DNA from: Mesorhabditis belari
Lineage: Eukaryota > Nematoda > Chromadorea > Rhabditida > Rhabditidae
DNA length: 64,000 nt
Assembly: GCA_958450365.1 (NCBI GenBank)
Contig: CAUEEP010000467.1
Span: forward strand, 1-64,000
Direction of reading: 5' to 3'
Shown: positions 1 through 11,130 of the stretch, in pieces
Position numbering within the stretch: the first letter of the stretch is position 1
Layout: every line of letters begins with the position of its first letter
The notes under the pieces: generated by a model
The model's database searches: none
What the model saw: only the letters and a program-made list of their open reading frames with translations
What the model was told of the DNA's origin: nothing
Program-made: the position numbers and the translations under genes

Positions 1-95
1 GACGACACCGAACTAGTCGAGGCTCTGTCCTAAGAGCTCGGGCCCCTAACCACTCGGCTACTCGGCTACTGGTCGACTGCTTGTGAGAGTCCCTT
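1..95 (-). pseudogene. tRNA-like relic
   Basis: On the minus strand an A-box-like run (TAGCCGAGTGGTTAGGG) is followed about 40 nt later by a B-box-like CTAGTTCGGTG. No acceptor stem can be paired, so it is a relic or a tRNA-derived repeat rather than a tRNA gene. It is cut by the window edge. Confidence 0.45.
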
Positions 96-301
96 TAAAG
101 AGTGCCAAATCCTCTTAGTTCTAAGCGAAAAACTTTGAAATCTTGCATTTCAGTCATTTCTGGCATTTAGCAACAAAAACTTCGGAAAAATTCTTATTCT
201 GTGATGTTTTTTACCGCCTGTAATTTTGAAGTCGATTTAAGATGGTGAATAGCTCCTCAAGAACATGAACTACAGTATTTTTACGAAACAAAAGTACAAG
301 T

Positions 302-2304
302 TTACTGTAAAGCGAGTTTTGCTAGCGAGTTTTCTTTGTTAACACATCGACCGTGTGAACTTCTTTTAGACAAAGTAAGTACAAACAAAGTAAAAAAAAC
401 CAACCGATACACAATATAGAAAAAGATCGAATAGGAAATCGCGATGAAACTCAAGTAGACAATGTGGAAAATCGCATGGCTGGGCTTTTCTTTCCTGTCT
501 ATTCCGTGTTTTCTGAAAATTTTGGATAAGAATGATTAAGTACATTAGATTTTCGCGCAATAGAGCCTAATAGAGCCAAATAGTAAGTAGCCTACTAGTA
601 AGTAGCCTAATAGTAAGTAGCCTGGTAGTAAGTAGCATAGTAGTAAGTAGCCTAATAGTAAGTAGCCTGGTAGTAAGTAGCATAGTAGTAAGTAGCCTAA
701 TAGTAAGTAGCCTAGTAGTAAGTAGCCTAGTAGTAAGTAGCCTAATAGTAAGTAGCCTGGTAGTAAGTAGCCTGGTAGTAAGTAGCCTAGTAGTAGGTAG
801 CCTAATCCTTTTTTTACTCACTTGTAGACTTTCTGATAAGACCATTCCGATTTGGGCTCGAAAATCGTGATAAAAGCACGGGCCACTCCGAGATATCGCG
901 AGAGTATCAAAGCACCCTGAAGAGCCTTGTGAAATAGTGGAGTTTTTTTTTGATTTTGAATCCGAAATGGGAAATGAATGCTCCAGTTTGCGCTACCTGT
1001 AAGATTAAAAAAGCGCACATGGCAACTTGATTTTCCGAGTGTAAAGAGTAGGCTAAAATGATGACACAAATGAGTTGCACAGCGAATAGAACAATCTGAA
1101 AAGTTAAATTTTAAACATTTCTCTGGAAAGAAGAGATCTGAAACGATTTTTGTGTTCACTGGATCGGAAAAATGAACTTTAAAGAAGCTTACTTTAAAGA
1201 AGCTTTAAAGAAGCTTTAAAGAAGCTTACTTTAAAGAAGCTTTAAAGAAGCTTTAAAGAAGCTTACACTTACAGCATTATCATCGAGATAAACCCCAGCT
1301 AAATATTCAGCCGCATAGAGAAGTGAGAGAAGAAATGACAAAACGAGGACAATACACGAAGCTCTCTGAACAGTTTTTGTTTTGTTTAGATTCTACTGAT
1401 TACTTTTGTAAATTGCTAGATAATTGGGGAATTTGATAAGCGCCTCGCTCTTTGCAATTAGTACCTAACCTTTGAGCTCAAATTTCTTGGTGTTGGGTTG
1501 TCCAATTTAAACATTCTTGATATCATTAGACTCGTCAAGTCTTTCTCTATCGATTGGTACAAAAACTATTTCAATTGGACAACCCAACGTCAAGATATTG
1601 GAGCTCAAAGTTGGATTACGAATGACAAAGTGTATCAATCCATTCAACTCCCAGTTTTCATTCGATCAGCTTAATTTTGGTAATTTTTGCTTGATCCTTG
1701 TGATTTCTCGTCAAATGACAACAAAATTGCACTGATCGAAGATTGTGGGGCATTTGATACGCGCCCCGCCCCTTTTGTCATTGGCAATCTAACTTTGAAC
1801 TCAAATAGCTTGATGTTGGGCTGTTCAATTTAAATAGTTTTTGTACCAATCAATAGAGAAAGACTTGGCGAGTCTAATGATACCAAAAACATTTCAATTG
1901 GACAACCAAACACCAAGATATTTGAGCTCAAAGTTAGATCGCCAATGGCAAAAGGGGCGAAGCGATGGGCTTTTTATACGCGCTCCGCCCCCGTTGCCAT
2001 TGACAATCTAACTTTGAGCTCAAATATCTTGACGTTGGGTTGTCCAATTTAAATAGTTTTTGTACCAAACGATAGAGAAAGACTTGGCGAGTCTAATGAT
2101 ATCAAGAATATTTAAATCGGGTAGCTCAACACCAAGAAATTTGAGCTCAAAGTTAGATTGCCAAGGGCGGGTCCGTTAGCCTTGCTAGTTCGCAAAAAAT
2201 AACATTACCTTTGTATGAATTCTTCCACAAAATACTTTGTACTCATCGGAGAAATAATTGAAAATCACGTACGGATCTTCGACTCTCCAGATTTTCAATT
2301 TCAT
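302..2304 (-). CDS. four-pass membrane protein, 5 exons, about 200 aa
   Basis: Exons (read right to left): 2304-2209, 1365-1273, 1095-997, 925-822, 512-302 (stop TAA 304-302). All junctions are GT/AG and phases agree (0,0,0,2). The start MKLKIW lies 4 nt behind a TTTTCAG acceptor, as for a trans-spliced leader. A cytosolic N-terminus of about 32 residues ends in CGRIHTK; four hydrophobic segments follow (about residues 33-60, 64-82, 90-118 and the region starting near 143), then a polar tail. The short cytosolic head with CGxxHxK leading into TM1 resembles LAPTM/tetraspan-like nematode families, but I cannot assign a family. No signal peptide or enzyme motif. Intron 4 (513-821) holds a 15-bp minisatellite and intron 1 (1366-2208) three palindromes. 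An upstream in-frame ATG near 2448 exists but precedes the acceptor, so it was not used. Confidence 0.75.
565..806. repeat. 15-bp minisatellite
   Basis: Degenerate tandem copies of AGTAGCCTAGTAGTA, all inside intron 4 of the membrane-protein gene. Reading it on the minus strand gives a false LLTTR-repeat protein. Confidence 0.9.
1172..1265. repeat. AAGCTTTAAAG tandem repeat
   Basis: Short tandem copies of a unit carrying AAGCTTACTTTAAAG and AAGCTTTAAAG between exons 2 and 3 of the membrane-protein gene. Confidence 0.8.
1465..2165. repeat. three successive foldback units in intron 1
   Basis: Units at about 1465-1630, 1780-1950 and 2000-2165. Each starts with CTAACTTTGAGCTCAAAT and CTTG(A/G)(C/T)GTTGGGTTGTCC and ends with the inverse of this, around a centre TCATTAGACTCG(C/T)CAAGTC. 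They look like three copies of one palindromic non-autonomous element inserted in or copied along the same intron. Confidence 0.75.
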
Positions 2305-3400
2305 TGTGCTGAAAAGGAATTTGTGAAAAATTTGTGAAAAAGCGAGCAAAACAGGAAGAAAAACAGAAATTGAAACCAAAAGAGAGATAAAATTTAAGTT
2401 TTTGTGGATTTTGCAACGGTTTTGCAAAAGTGTTGTTTGCCTCGCCATTCAATCGTGGAACACGGGAAAGAATCGCTAGAAAGCGGTGGGGAAAAGGTTT
2501 TTTGAGTTCTTTAGATTTGCTTACGAAAACTAAAACCTAGAAAAAAGTTGGTATGAATTTGCAGGCTTACAGGCCCAGGGATGGGGCCTGTAAGCCAGGT
2601 CAAGCCAGGCTGAGGATCAGTTAGAAGACAGATCCAAGTTTGACTTTAGTGGACTTGGGAACATTCCCTGGATCATGTCAGATCTGGAATCCAGAGATTA
2701 GATCATGCTTATAGCAAAGCCAGAACAGACTCGACAAAACTAGAAGTCAGTCCAAGACTTGGTCGTGTAGGGCCTGACCGGGCCCAGAAAAATTGCCTTT
2801 AGAACAAACATTGTACAAACATTTGGACTTGCCACTTTGCATTGATTGGATTGGCGATTGCAAAAGCGTAAATTGTTTGCCTGTTTGCCTTGTTTGCCTG
2901 TTTGCCTATCGGAGTCATATTTGTTTTTACTTTAGTAATATAGGGAAATAGTCAATGTGCAGATCTAAACATAAAAAAAAAATTCCCTAAGCGTTGAATC
3001 TTTTAGAAACCTTTTAGAAAACTGTTAGAAATGATTGATTTTGAAAAATTGTTTGATTTTTTAAAGCAGATTTACAGTTTAAACATTATAAGGGCACCAA
3101 GTTAAGGTGGTTTTTCAATTTGGAAGATGTGTCTCTCTAAAAAAACGATACTGGCTCCGTTTTTAGTTTTTCTGAAGCTTTGAATTGCAAGATCTCTGGC
3201 ATCAGTTTAAGTTTAAGACTCATCAGGGAACTTTTTGAAGTTCGATTTCAAGAATTCAGATTTCAGGAGCGATCTGATTCCAAGGTGCAAACACTCCCTG
3301 ATTCAGGGCTTTCAACTGCTTTCAAATTTTACTTATGCCATTTTTTAATAAGCCATTTTTGAGAGATGAGCCTTCAAAGTTTCGGCCAAGTTTCGACCAA
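2305..3400. other. no gene seen; GC-richer repeat fragment
   Basis: No exon can be supported. 2570-2795 is richer in G+C, begins with GGGATGGGGCCTGTAAGCC and ends with GGCCTGACCGGGCCC; a related stretch (GGTCAGGCCCGGAGCC) occurs near 30618 and another near 58340, suggesting a dispersed repeat. Confidence 0.5.
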
Positions 3401-3405
3401 TTCGG

Positions 3406-3645
3406 CCGACAACAGGCTAGCCGACAACAGGCTAGCCGACAACAGGCTAGCCGACAACAGGCTAGCCGACAACAGGCTAGCCGACAACAGGCTAGCCGAC
3501 AACAGGCTAGCCGACAACAGGCTAGCCGACAACAGGCTAGCCGACAACAGGCTAGCCGACAACAGGCTAGCCGACAACAGGCTAGCCGACAACAGGCTAG
3601 CCGACAACAGGCTAGCCGACAACAGGCTAGCCGACAACAGGCTAG
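3406..3645. repeat. perfect 15-bp minisatellite, 16 copies
   Basis: Sixteen uninterrupted identical copies of CCGACAACAGGCTAG. Because 15 is divisible by 3, several frames stay open; none is a credible gene. Confidence 0.95.
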
Positions 3646-3683
3646 CCGATTTAAGGCGTTCGCGGAGGCAAGTCGGTCTGTGT

Positions 3684-3732
3684 CGGTAGCCTAGTGGATG
3701 GCGTGCTTGCCTCTGGGTCGGATCCTCGCGCT
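3684..3732 (+). pseudogene. tRNA-like relic (A box and B box)
   Basis: GGTAGCCTAGTGGATGG resembles the A box and GGGTCGGATCC the B box of a tRNA. The spacing is too short for a tRNA and no acceptor stem is present. It adjoins the 27-bp repeat that copies its B-box part. Confidence 0.5.
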
Positions 3733-3734
3733 TT

Positions 3735-4110
3735 TCTCGCTGTTTCGGATCCCCCCGCTTTTGGCTTGTTCGGATCCCCGCGCTTTTGTCGCTTGTTCGG
3801 ATCCCCCCGCTTTTGTCGCTGGTTCTGATCCTCCCGCTTTTGTCGCTGGTTCGGATCCCCCCGCTTTTGTCACTTGTTCGGATCCCCCCGCTTTTGTCGC
3901 TGGTTCTGATCCTCCCGCTTTTGTCGCTTGTTTGGATCCCCCCGCTTTTGTCGCTTGTTCGAATCCCCCCGCTTTTGTCGCTGGTTCTGATCCCCCCGCT
4001 TTTGTCGCTTGTTCGAATCCCCCCGCTTTTGTCGCTGGCTCGGATCCCCCCGCTTTTGTCACTTGTTCGGATCCCCCCGCTTTTGTCGCTGGGTCGGATC
4101 CCCGTCGCCC
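3735..4110. repeat. 27-bp minisatellite with a B-box-like core
   Basis: About 13 imperfect copies of a unit containing GGATCCCCCCGC, TTTTGTCGCTGG and TTC. Each unit keeps the GGTTCGGATCC-like core of the tRNA-like relic just upstream. Long frames on both strands across this array are artefacts. Confidence 0.9.
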
Positions 4111-4610
4111 AGATTCTTTGTTTTCTTTTAGAAAAACACTTGAATAACACTCTTTTTTTGATCAGTAATCTCTTTTACATTGCATTTACGTGCCCCACAT
4201 ACTTTAAGGTACAAGGAGCAAAGAAGGCGGAGAGGCTGATGCTCTTTCTGCACTTCAGCACCTCTCACTCATCTCTACCCAATATGCTCAATCGTGCATG
4301 TTTCCGTGAGAACTATTCCTCGCAGCTGTACCGAACTAATCCATTAATGTGATCGTTTTTAACAATTTTAGGGGGTAATGAAGAATATCCAATAAAATAC
4401 TTCTAAATATTCCGCCCGACAATACTTCTAAATATTCTGCCTAGAATTTGAGAAGCGAGATCGATAATAGTGCTGTTCGAGATACCCAATAAGAGGCTGT
4501 TGAGTCGATGATTCAAAAGCTGAGGCTTTTTTTACAAAAAGCTAACATTACGCAAGAGATTATTGATCAAAAAAGTAATTTTTGAGTGTTTTTCTAAAAA
4601 AGAAGAACTC
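4111..4610. other. no gene supported
   Basis: An open frame to about 4352 continues out of the minisatellite, but no splice or start evidence supports it. 4380-4450 carries a short duplicated AATACTTCTAAATATTC motif. Confidence 0.4.
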
Positions 4611-4611
4611 G

Positions 4612-4705
4612 GCGACGACAGTGGATCCAAACCAGGTAGAACGTTGGGGAACCGAACTAGGGACTAGCACACTACCCACTAAGCTATCGAGGCAGATCAG
4701 CCATC
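4612..4705 (-). pseudogene. tRNA-like relic
   Basis: Minus strand: GATAGCTTAGTGGGTAGTG (A-box-like), then CTAGTTCGGTTCCCC (B-box-like). No acceptor-stem pairing was found. Confidence 0.5.
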
Positions 4706-4832
4706 AGCTATCAGCCTATCAGCCTCCGTGCAAACGCATTAAGAGATGTTTTTCGATTTCTTCCTGACTTTTGAGCCTAGACATGGTTTTTCTGGTGCAA
4801 GCTTTTTTCGATGATGGATAGTGAAGTTGCTC

Positions 4833-4888
4833 TTGCTCTGCAACTGGCTCTGCAACTGGCTCTGCAACTGGCTCTGCAACTGGCTCTG
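4833..4888. repeat. 12-bp minisatellite
   Basis: Tandem TGGCTCTGCAAC copies directly upstream of the next tRNA-like relic. Confidence 0.85.
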
Positions 4889-4965
4889 CAAACCAGCTCG
4901 TGGCCTACTGGTTACTGTGCTTGCCTTTAGTTCTTTACCTGGTTCGACCCGGCTTGCAAACACTT
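4889..4965 (+). pseudogene. tRNA-like relic
   Basis: GTGGCCTACTGGTTACTGTG and CTGGTTCGACCCGG match A- and B-box patterns about 40 nt apart. The anticodon arm and acceptor stem are not recognisable. Confidence 0.5.
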
Positions 4966-5637
4966 TTTGTAGTATCGTATTGGACTTTTGTGTTTAGTGA
5001 TTTGGAAACCCTAGCTAAAACTGCACTAGAAAAGTCAAAGTGTAAATTGAAAAGCAAAAATCGCTTCTGAAATGTAATTTCCGAGGGTTCGTTGATCATG
5101 CTGCTGCTGCTTTACAGCTGCTACAATCAGCTGTAATGCACAGGTAAAGTGGGAACAAAATTTTAAAAAATCATCGCTTAACACCTTATTTTTCGGGATG
5201 AATGTGGAAAAATCAGTAAAGTAAAGTAAAGAAAAGAAAAAGAAAAAACATAACCAGGGAGTAAGTTGTAGGTTCGGTGAGGATGAAAGATCTCATTTTC
5301 CCCCTCGTCACCTCACAGTCTGATCGAGAACCCGGGTTGCCGGCCTTCACATGGACGAAAAAGGGTAAAAAAAAGAAAAATTTGACCCTCCTCTCTCAAT
5401 GTCTGTCGATCGACGAGTCGTGTCTTTCCCGTTTCCCATTTTCCTTTTTTTCCAATCCCAATTCGAATCGGTCCCTTTTCGCCTTTTTTCTCTCTTTTTT
5501 TTCCCCTCTCAATCAATCGACCGGAAATTCAGCATTTTTTCGCATGAAACCCATGATTTTCTCCCCAATTGAGTGCTGGGAGGAGTTGTGGGAGGAGTTT
5601 GAGATTTACATCCAAGATTTCAGCCGATCCATCAAAT
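4966..5637. other. no gene supported; AT- and pyrimidine-rich
   Basis: A frame at 5277-5861 runs through pyrimidine-rich sequence into a tandem repeat and shows no domain or splice support. Confidence 0.4.
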
Positions 5638-6180
5638 CAAATTTACAATCAAAAAAAAACAATCAACACTCAATCAAAAACAATGGAAAACAATGGAAAA
5701 ATCAATTAAAAACAATCAAAAACTCAATCAAAATCAATCAAAACCAATCAAAATCAATAAAAAACAATCAAAACCTATCAAAACCAATCAAAAACAATCA
5801 AAACTCAATCAAAAACAATCAAAACCAATCAAAACCAATAAAAAACAATAAAAAACAATAAAAACCAATCAAAAACAACCAAAACTCAATCAAAACCAAT
5901 CAAAACCAATAAAAACTCAATCAAAAACAATCAAAACTCAATCAAAACCAATCAAAAACAACCAAAACTCAATCAAAACCAATCAAAACCAATCAAAACC
6001 AATAAAAACCAATAAAAAACAATCAAAAACAATAAAAACCAATCAGAAAACAATCAAAACCAACCAAAAACTCAATCAAAAACCAATCAAAACCAATCAA
6101 AACTCAATCAAAACCAATCAAAACCAATCAAAACCAATCAAAACCAATCAAAAACAATCAAAACTCAATCAAAAACTTAA
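5638..6180. repeat. AAAACCAATC-type 10-bp array
   Basis: About 540 bp of degenerate units, mainly AATCAAAACC mixed with AACTCAATCAAAA. Strong A-tract phasing near 10 bp; purine-rich strand bias. Confidence 0.9.
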
Positions 6181-6330
6181 AACTAGCATTAAACTGAATT
6201 CTTTTTGAAATTTTAAATGTTTTTGTCTTTTATCTTGGTATACTGTAATGAGATTGGAAGAGACTTGGAACTATAGTATCGTATTGGACTTGGGACTATA
6301 ATATCGTAAGACCACGATAAGTTCATGCCT

Positions 6331-6556
6331 TTCCTTAGTACTGGTTCTCTCTCATAGTAGTGCACCCTGAGCGTTCCCCTAAATTGCTCGAAATCTCGAG
6401 AACCGCTTATCAGAACCTATCGATGTGGGGTCGGAAAATGTAGCTGACGATGAGATCTAGTGGGGGATTTGAGTGTTGAGCTTCTGGGAAGACTTGGAAA
6501 CGGTAAAATAGACATCAACTCGGCTCGACCAGGTGCACTACTATTAGGGAAAAGAC
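6331..6556. mobile_element. MITE with GTAGTGCACT ends
   Basis: Left end TCTCTCATAGTAGTGCACC, right end GGTGCACTACTATTAGGG. The interior (TTGCTCGAAATCTCGAGAAC and GATCTAGTGGGGGATTTG) is shared with the copy at 42627-42850. Non-autonomous; no coding capacity. Confidence 0.75.
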
Positions 6557-6640
6557 GGTAATTACAGACTGAATATCCGTAAATATCTTTTAGGTCTTCT
6601 CGATCGTGGCCGCCATTGCCATGCTTGCCGATTTCGTCTT

Positions 6641-6735
6641 CGATTTCTGCAGTCTTCTGCAGACTTCTGCAGTCTTCTGCAGATTTCTGCAGTCTTCTGC
6701 AGATTTCTGCAGTCTTCTGCAGATTTCTGCAGTCT
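6641..6735. repeat. 10/20-bp minisatellite
   Basis: Alternating TTCTGCAGTC and TTCTGCAGAT units. Confidence 0.9.
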
Positions 6736-6839
6736 TCTCGCGTTGTCGGATCGTTTCTATAAAGTAGGGCACTCTAAATTGCCAGAATGCTATACGAAAA
6801 AAACTTTTAAAGTATTGAACCAATAGAAATTCATTCGAT

Positions 6840-6970
6840 TACCTCATCCTCCATCGGGGCATGTTGCATAGGGGATTAGAGTCTTGAGCTTCTGTGAAAA
6901 ACATGGAAACCGTAAAGTAGTCATCAACTCGGCTCGACCGGGTGCACTACTATTAGAGCGAATACGGTAA
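6840..6970. mobile_element. partial copy of the GTAGTGCACT MITE
   Basis: Carries the right part of the element (GAGCTTCTGTGAAAA, TCATCAACTCGGCTCGACC, GGTGCACTACTATTAGAG) without a matching left end. Confidence 0.65.
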
Positions 6971-7780
6971 CTTAAGTCACAGTTAAGTCAAAGCTAAATG
7001 TGGTTACCTGTTTTAAATCAAATACACCAGTTTACGCATTTTACGAAAGCGTGAATCAATCAAACAAATCAAATCGTGCAAGCAAATTTAAAAGAACAGC
7101 TTTAAGCAAACAACAACATCTTTAAAGAACAGCATAGTACACTTTCAACTTCAAAATCATGTGTTTAAAACAGTCGTATTTGAAGAAAACTATTGTAAAA
7201 CACTAAAAAAACTATGTTAGTAGTGAAGTGAATGCCTAAACTCATAAGTGTTCAGTCAGAAAATTGAAATATCTCAATTGGTGACAATTGGCGACAATTG
7301 GCGACAATTGAGACAATTGCGATCAACTTTTTCATGTGTTTAAATCGTTTTCTCTCTTGCTTTCAAAGAATCAAAGAACTCTTTTGCTTGATTTTCACCG
7401 ATGATTTCATTTTTTGAGATTTCCATTGATGATTCCATTGAAATCGAGTCGGCAAAATGGTCTTCTTTTTCAAAATCGAATTAGCGAAACGCGGATGGCG
7501 GAAACTGAAACACAATGACTACTAACTTCAACGGTATCAATTGAAAACGGTAAAGAGTGTTACAAAGAGTGTTACAAATCTTACAGAAACTTTAAAAATG
7601 ACTAATGACGACTAATGACGATAAAACAGTCCTCTTTCCAAATCATCAATTCATCTCGAAATTCATCTGGCAATTCATCTGGCAAATGAAGAACGCCGAA
7701 ATTGCTTCAAAGAAAATCCCGAAATGGTTTAACGGAAAGAAATCTACTTTAAGCTTTGTGATGCCTTGTGAAACTGTTTC
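6971..7780. other. no gene supported
   Basis: AT-rich sequence with small local duplications (for example GGCGACAATT near 7285). No exon could be supported. Confidence 0.4.
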
Positions 7781-7782
7781 TT

Positions 7783-8030
7783 GGCGCGGTTCAATGGTAG
7801 ACGTTTCTCGGTGCGGTTCAACGGTAGACGTTTCTTGGTGCGGTTCAACGGTAGACGTTTCTTGGTGCGGTTCAACGGTAGACGTTTCTTGGTGCGGTTC
7901 AACGGTAGACGTTTCTTGGTGCGGTTCAACGGTAGACGTTTCTTGGTGCGGTTCAACGGTAGACGTTTCTTGGTGCGGTTCAACGGTAGACGTTTCTCGG
8001 TGCGGTTCAACGGTTCAATGGTTCAATGGT
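7783..8030. repeat. 27-bp minisatellite, about 9 copies
   Basis: Nearly identical units with CGGTTCAACGGTAGACG followed by TTTCTTGGTG. Open in several frames only because the unit is divisible by 3. Confidence 0.93.
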
Positions 8031-8069
8031 AGCCTTGAAAGCGTACAATTTATCAAAATTTTCCCTTAT

Positions 8070-8165
8070 TAGGGTAAACTTGGCTTAAAATGAAGGAACT
8101 TGGCTTAAAATGAAGCAACCCGGGCTAAAATGAAGCCACTTGGCTTAAAATGAAGCAACTTGGAA
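8070..8165. repeat. short ACTTGGCTTAAAATGAAG repeat
   Basis: Four or five degenerate copies of ACTTGGCTTAAAATGAAG. Confidence 0.8.
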
Positions 8166-8879
8166 AATGAAGCAATCTTGTTCACACTATCAACACCTTA
8201 GAAACGGACAACGGAATATCGTAACTGATTACGATATCTTATCAACACTATCAACACTATGCAAAGTGAAATGAAAAGTGCAGAGCTTTTTACTTGATGT
8301 TTGGAGACAAACTTTTAAAGTTAATGAATTTCAAAAAGTGAAGACCAAAAAAAGAGCACAACTGAAAGCTTAAAAGCTTTGTAAAGCTTAAAAATTGGTT
8401 TTTAGAGTAAACAAAGTTACAAGAAACGGACAAGATCGATGGATAAGATATCGTAACCGATTACGGTATCTTATTCATCGATTTTTTAAATTTAAATTTG
8501 TATATTGTCTGTAGAAAAGTCTACAATTTGCCACATTAAAAAAAAGATCAAAGAACAAAAAAAAATCAAAAGAAAAAACAAAGAAAAAGAGCTTTGAAGA
8601 TAATTATTTATATGTATTAGATAAACTCGACACTTTCATCCGTTTAACCGCTCTTGAAAAGGAAGATTGGAACTTAGAAGTAGGTAGAAGTAGATGAAGG
8701 ACGTAGAAGTAGATGAAGAACGTAGAAGTAGATGAAGGACTTTGTTTTGTGTGTCACATCACTAAAGAATACTGTGGATATGACTTGCTTATCGATATTA
8801 TCGATACAAACGGCAAGCTGATGTTTGATTGCTCAGATCTCGGTTTCTAGAACAGCTATCAATCTGCAAATTGTTTCAT

Positions 8880-9140
8880 TGGAAAGCCAAGATATCATTG
8901 GAAGGCCAAGATTTCATTGGAAGGCCAAGATTTCATTGGAAAGCCAAGATCTCATTGGAAAGCCAAGATCTCATTGGAAAGCCAAGATCTCATTGGAAAG
9001 TCAAGATTTCATTGGAAAGCCAAGATTCCATTGGAAAGCCAAGATTTCATTAGAAAGCCAAGATTTCACTGGAAAGCCAAGATGTCATTGGAAAGCCAAG
9101 ATTCCATTGGAAAGCCAAGATTCCATTGGAAAGCCAGCTT
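8880..9140. repeat. 19-bp minisatellite
   Basis: About 13 copies of GGAAAGCCAAGATTTCATT with variants, inside the foldback element at 8775-9835. It is open in three frames but not a gene. Confidence 0.9.
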
Positions 9141-9453
9141 TTAATTACTATCTCACACATAGCAAATTCTTCTCGATGAGTACCTTAAAAAGCTTATCAA
9201 TACTTATCAACACTCAAATATCGGTAAGCAAATCGATAATTGATACTTTCGATACTGATAAGTATCGATAAGGTTTATGAGCTGGTTAATCATTAAGAGG
9301 CTTAGGCTTAGGCTTGGACTTAGTGCGAGTAGCGCCTAGCACTAAGTCTATTTGGGTTTGGGCTGAACCCCCATTTTTTGGATCTCAGCCGGCTCCCGGA
9401 GCTAAGGTGCAAGCTTTTGGTGTTGTGCTTTAGGCGTAGGCTTAGGCTTAGGC

Positions 9454-9632
9454 GTTAGGCGGATCTGGAGCCAGATCCGGATCCGGATCTCTAAGCAAGA
9501 ACACAAAAAACGCTACGCCGGCTATTGCCATACTACTAAATGGCTATTGGAGAGTCGCGTAGCCGCCGTAACGTTCTTTGTATTCTTGCGTAGAGATCCG
9601 GATCCGGATCCGGCTCCAGATCCGCCTAACCG
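9454..9632. mobile_element. hairpin element with GGATCCGGATC arms
   Basis: The left arm GGCGGATCTGGAGCCAGATC pairs with the inverted right arm GGCTCCAGATCCGCC. Near 9300 and 9430 there are short TTAGGC-like runs. Confidence 0.7.
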
Positions 9633-9835
9633 CACAGCCCTGCTCCGTACCATCATAAGCTTTTCATCATAAAATAGCAATCAAAAGCTGACATTCTTGA
9701 CTTTCCAATGAAACATTGCTAGCTGTTCTAGAAAGATGCAGATTGATAGCTGTTCTGGAACGATCTGAACGAAGATCTGAACGATCAAACACTAGCTTGT
9801 CGTTCGTATTGATAATATCGAAGTCTACTGTGGAG

Positions 9836-10350
9836 AATGTGTTGATGTTATCAATAAAGTCTGAACCAAATTATTTCCCAGAATCAGAATCATAGATTGA
9901 AGACAATCATTTTACCATTTTATCATTTTATCATTTAATCCGAAATGCTATTTGCTTCTAACCAGCCCTGCAGTTTTATCAGAAGTCAGGCTTCTTTTTG
10001 TCACCACCACGTTTGCCCAAAGTCACTTTGGTGATTCTGAGAGCAGACTATTGTGTGATTCGGAGAGTAGACTATTTTTTTTCCAATTTCCTTTATCGAC
10101 TTGTGTCGTTTCTGTTGTCTTTTGTTGAAAAGAGAGCTTCCACAAAATGTTTATAAGCGTCGTCGGTTTATTGGGAAGAGAATTGGGAAAGGTCTTTGTG
10201 AATGATTCCCAAAAAGCTTTTCCCGAAAAGCTTTTCGCCGATTTTCGTTTATTTCGTTTCGGGATCAATTCATCGAGCTAAAAAAATTGGAATTGTCTTT
10301 TGTCCTTGTCTTTGTAATCACACAGTTCAAGTATGAAGTCATTGCTTTTA
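9836..10350. other. no gene supported
   Basis: AT-rich spacer with a CATTTTATCATTTTATC micro-repeat near 9910. No exon seen. Confidence 0.4.
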
Positions 10351-10640
10351 TTGGGTTGGTGAGTTGAAAACTGGACTTTGAATGAAAACTGGACTTTGGA
10401 CTTTGAACCAAAAATTTATTCAACATAAAACCATCAATTCATTCCAAACAATTTCCATTATTATTGACGACTTCTGCCCATTTTACAGGCAATTTGCGGA
10501 TTCCTCTTTCGTAGTAGGATTTTGGTTTGTGTGTGAGACAAGTGTGAGACTCAAAAATGGAGGACTGGAGAGGAGGACTGGAGAGGTCCCAGTTTGAGCA
10601 CTTTCTTCAAAAGAAACCCATTTTGGTGTCAATAGAAAAG
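10351..10640 (-). mobile_element. mariner relic, TTGGGTTGGTGA family
   Basis: The left end TTGGGTTGGTGAGTTGAAAA and the internal segments GACGACTTCTGCCCATTTTA and AAAGAAACCCATTTTGGTG match the other copies in the window. On the minus strand the remnant of the transposase C-terminus can be read. No intact frame. Confidence 0.75.
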
Positions 10641-11004
10641 TTGTAACTGCTAGTTCAACCAAATTTTGGCATTGTTGAGTGATCTGTGAATCGAGTGACA
10701 TCAAAATTGAGCTAATCAAATGAAAACTGGCTTGGTTACGATAGGGTTTCAAGTTTTCAAAAGCTTTCAAAAGCTTTCAAAAGCTGGCATCTTTTAGAAA
10801 AGCTTTAATCAGGAAGAAAGCGCGATAATAAACAAACAAGTCTGGTTCTTGTCTAATTGCTAACTTGATTCTTGTCTATTTTTCTGTGAGAGATGAAATG
10901 AGTGAGAAATGAGTGACCGGATCCCCTTCGATTTCTTTTCCCTTTTTCATTCGATCCCCAACGTCGTCGAAGAGATCTGTGTCGTGGACGTGTCCCTTCC
11001 CCTT

Positions 11005-11130
11005 TTGAAGGCCTTACCCTTCCCCCTTCTCCTTCCCCTTCCCCTTCCCCTTCTCCTTCCCCTTCCCCTTCCCCTTCTCCTTCCCCTTCTCCTTCCCCTT
11101 CTTCCCCTTCCCTTCTTCTTCCCCTTCTCA
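11005..11130. repeat. CCCCTT polypyrimidine tract
   Basis: About 120 bp of CCCCTT/CTCCTT units: one strand is all pyrimidine and the other all purine, with mirror symmetry of the kind that can form triplex DNA. Confidence 0.9.

Larger units (their letters stand above)
8775..9835. mobile_element. foldback element with internal minisatellite
   Basis: The left arm (TATCGATATTATCGATAC, AGCTGATGTTTGATTGCTC, CTAGAACAGCTATCAATC) recurs inverted at about 9690-9835. Between the arms lie a 19-bp array and a separate hairpin element. Confidence 0.65.

Noticed and set aside
3335..4150. Frames reading QQASR and SGGIRTSDK repeats, up to 258 codons
   Set aside because: 15-bp and 27-bp minisatellites; several frames are open at once on both strands.
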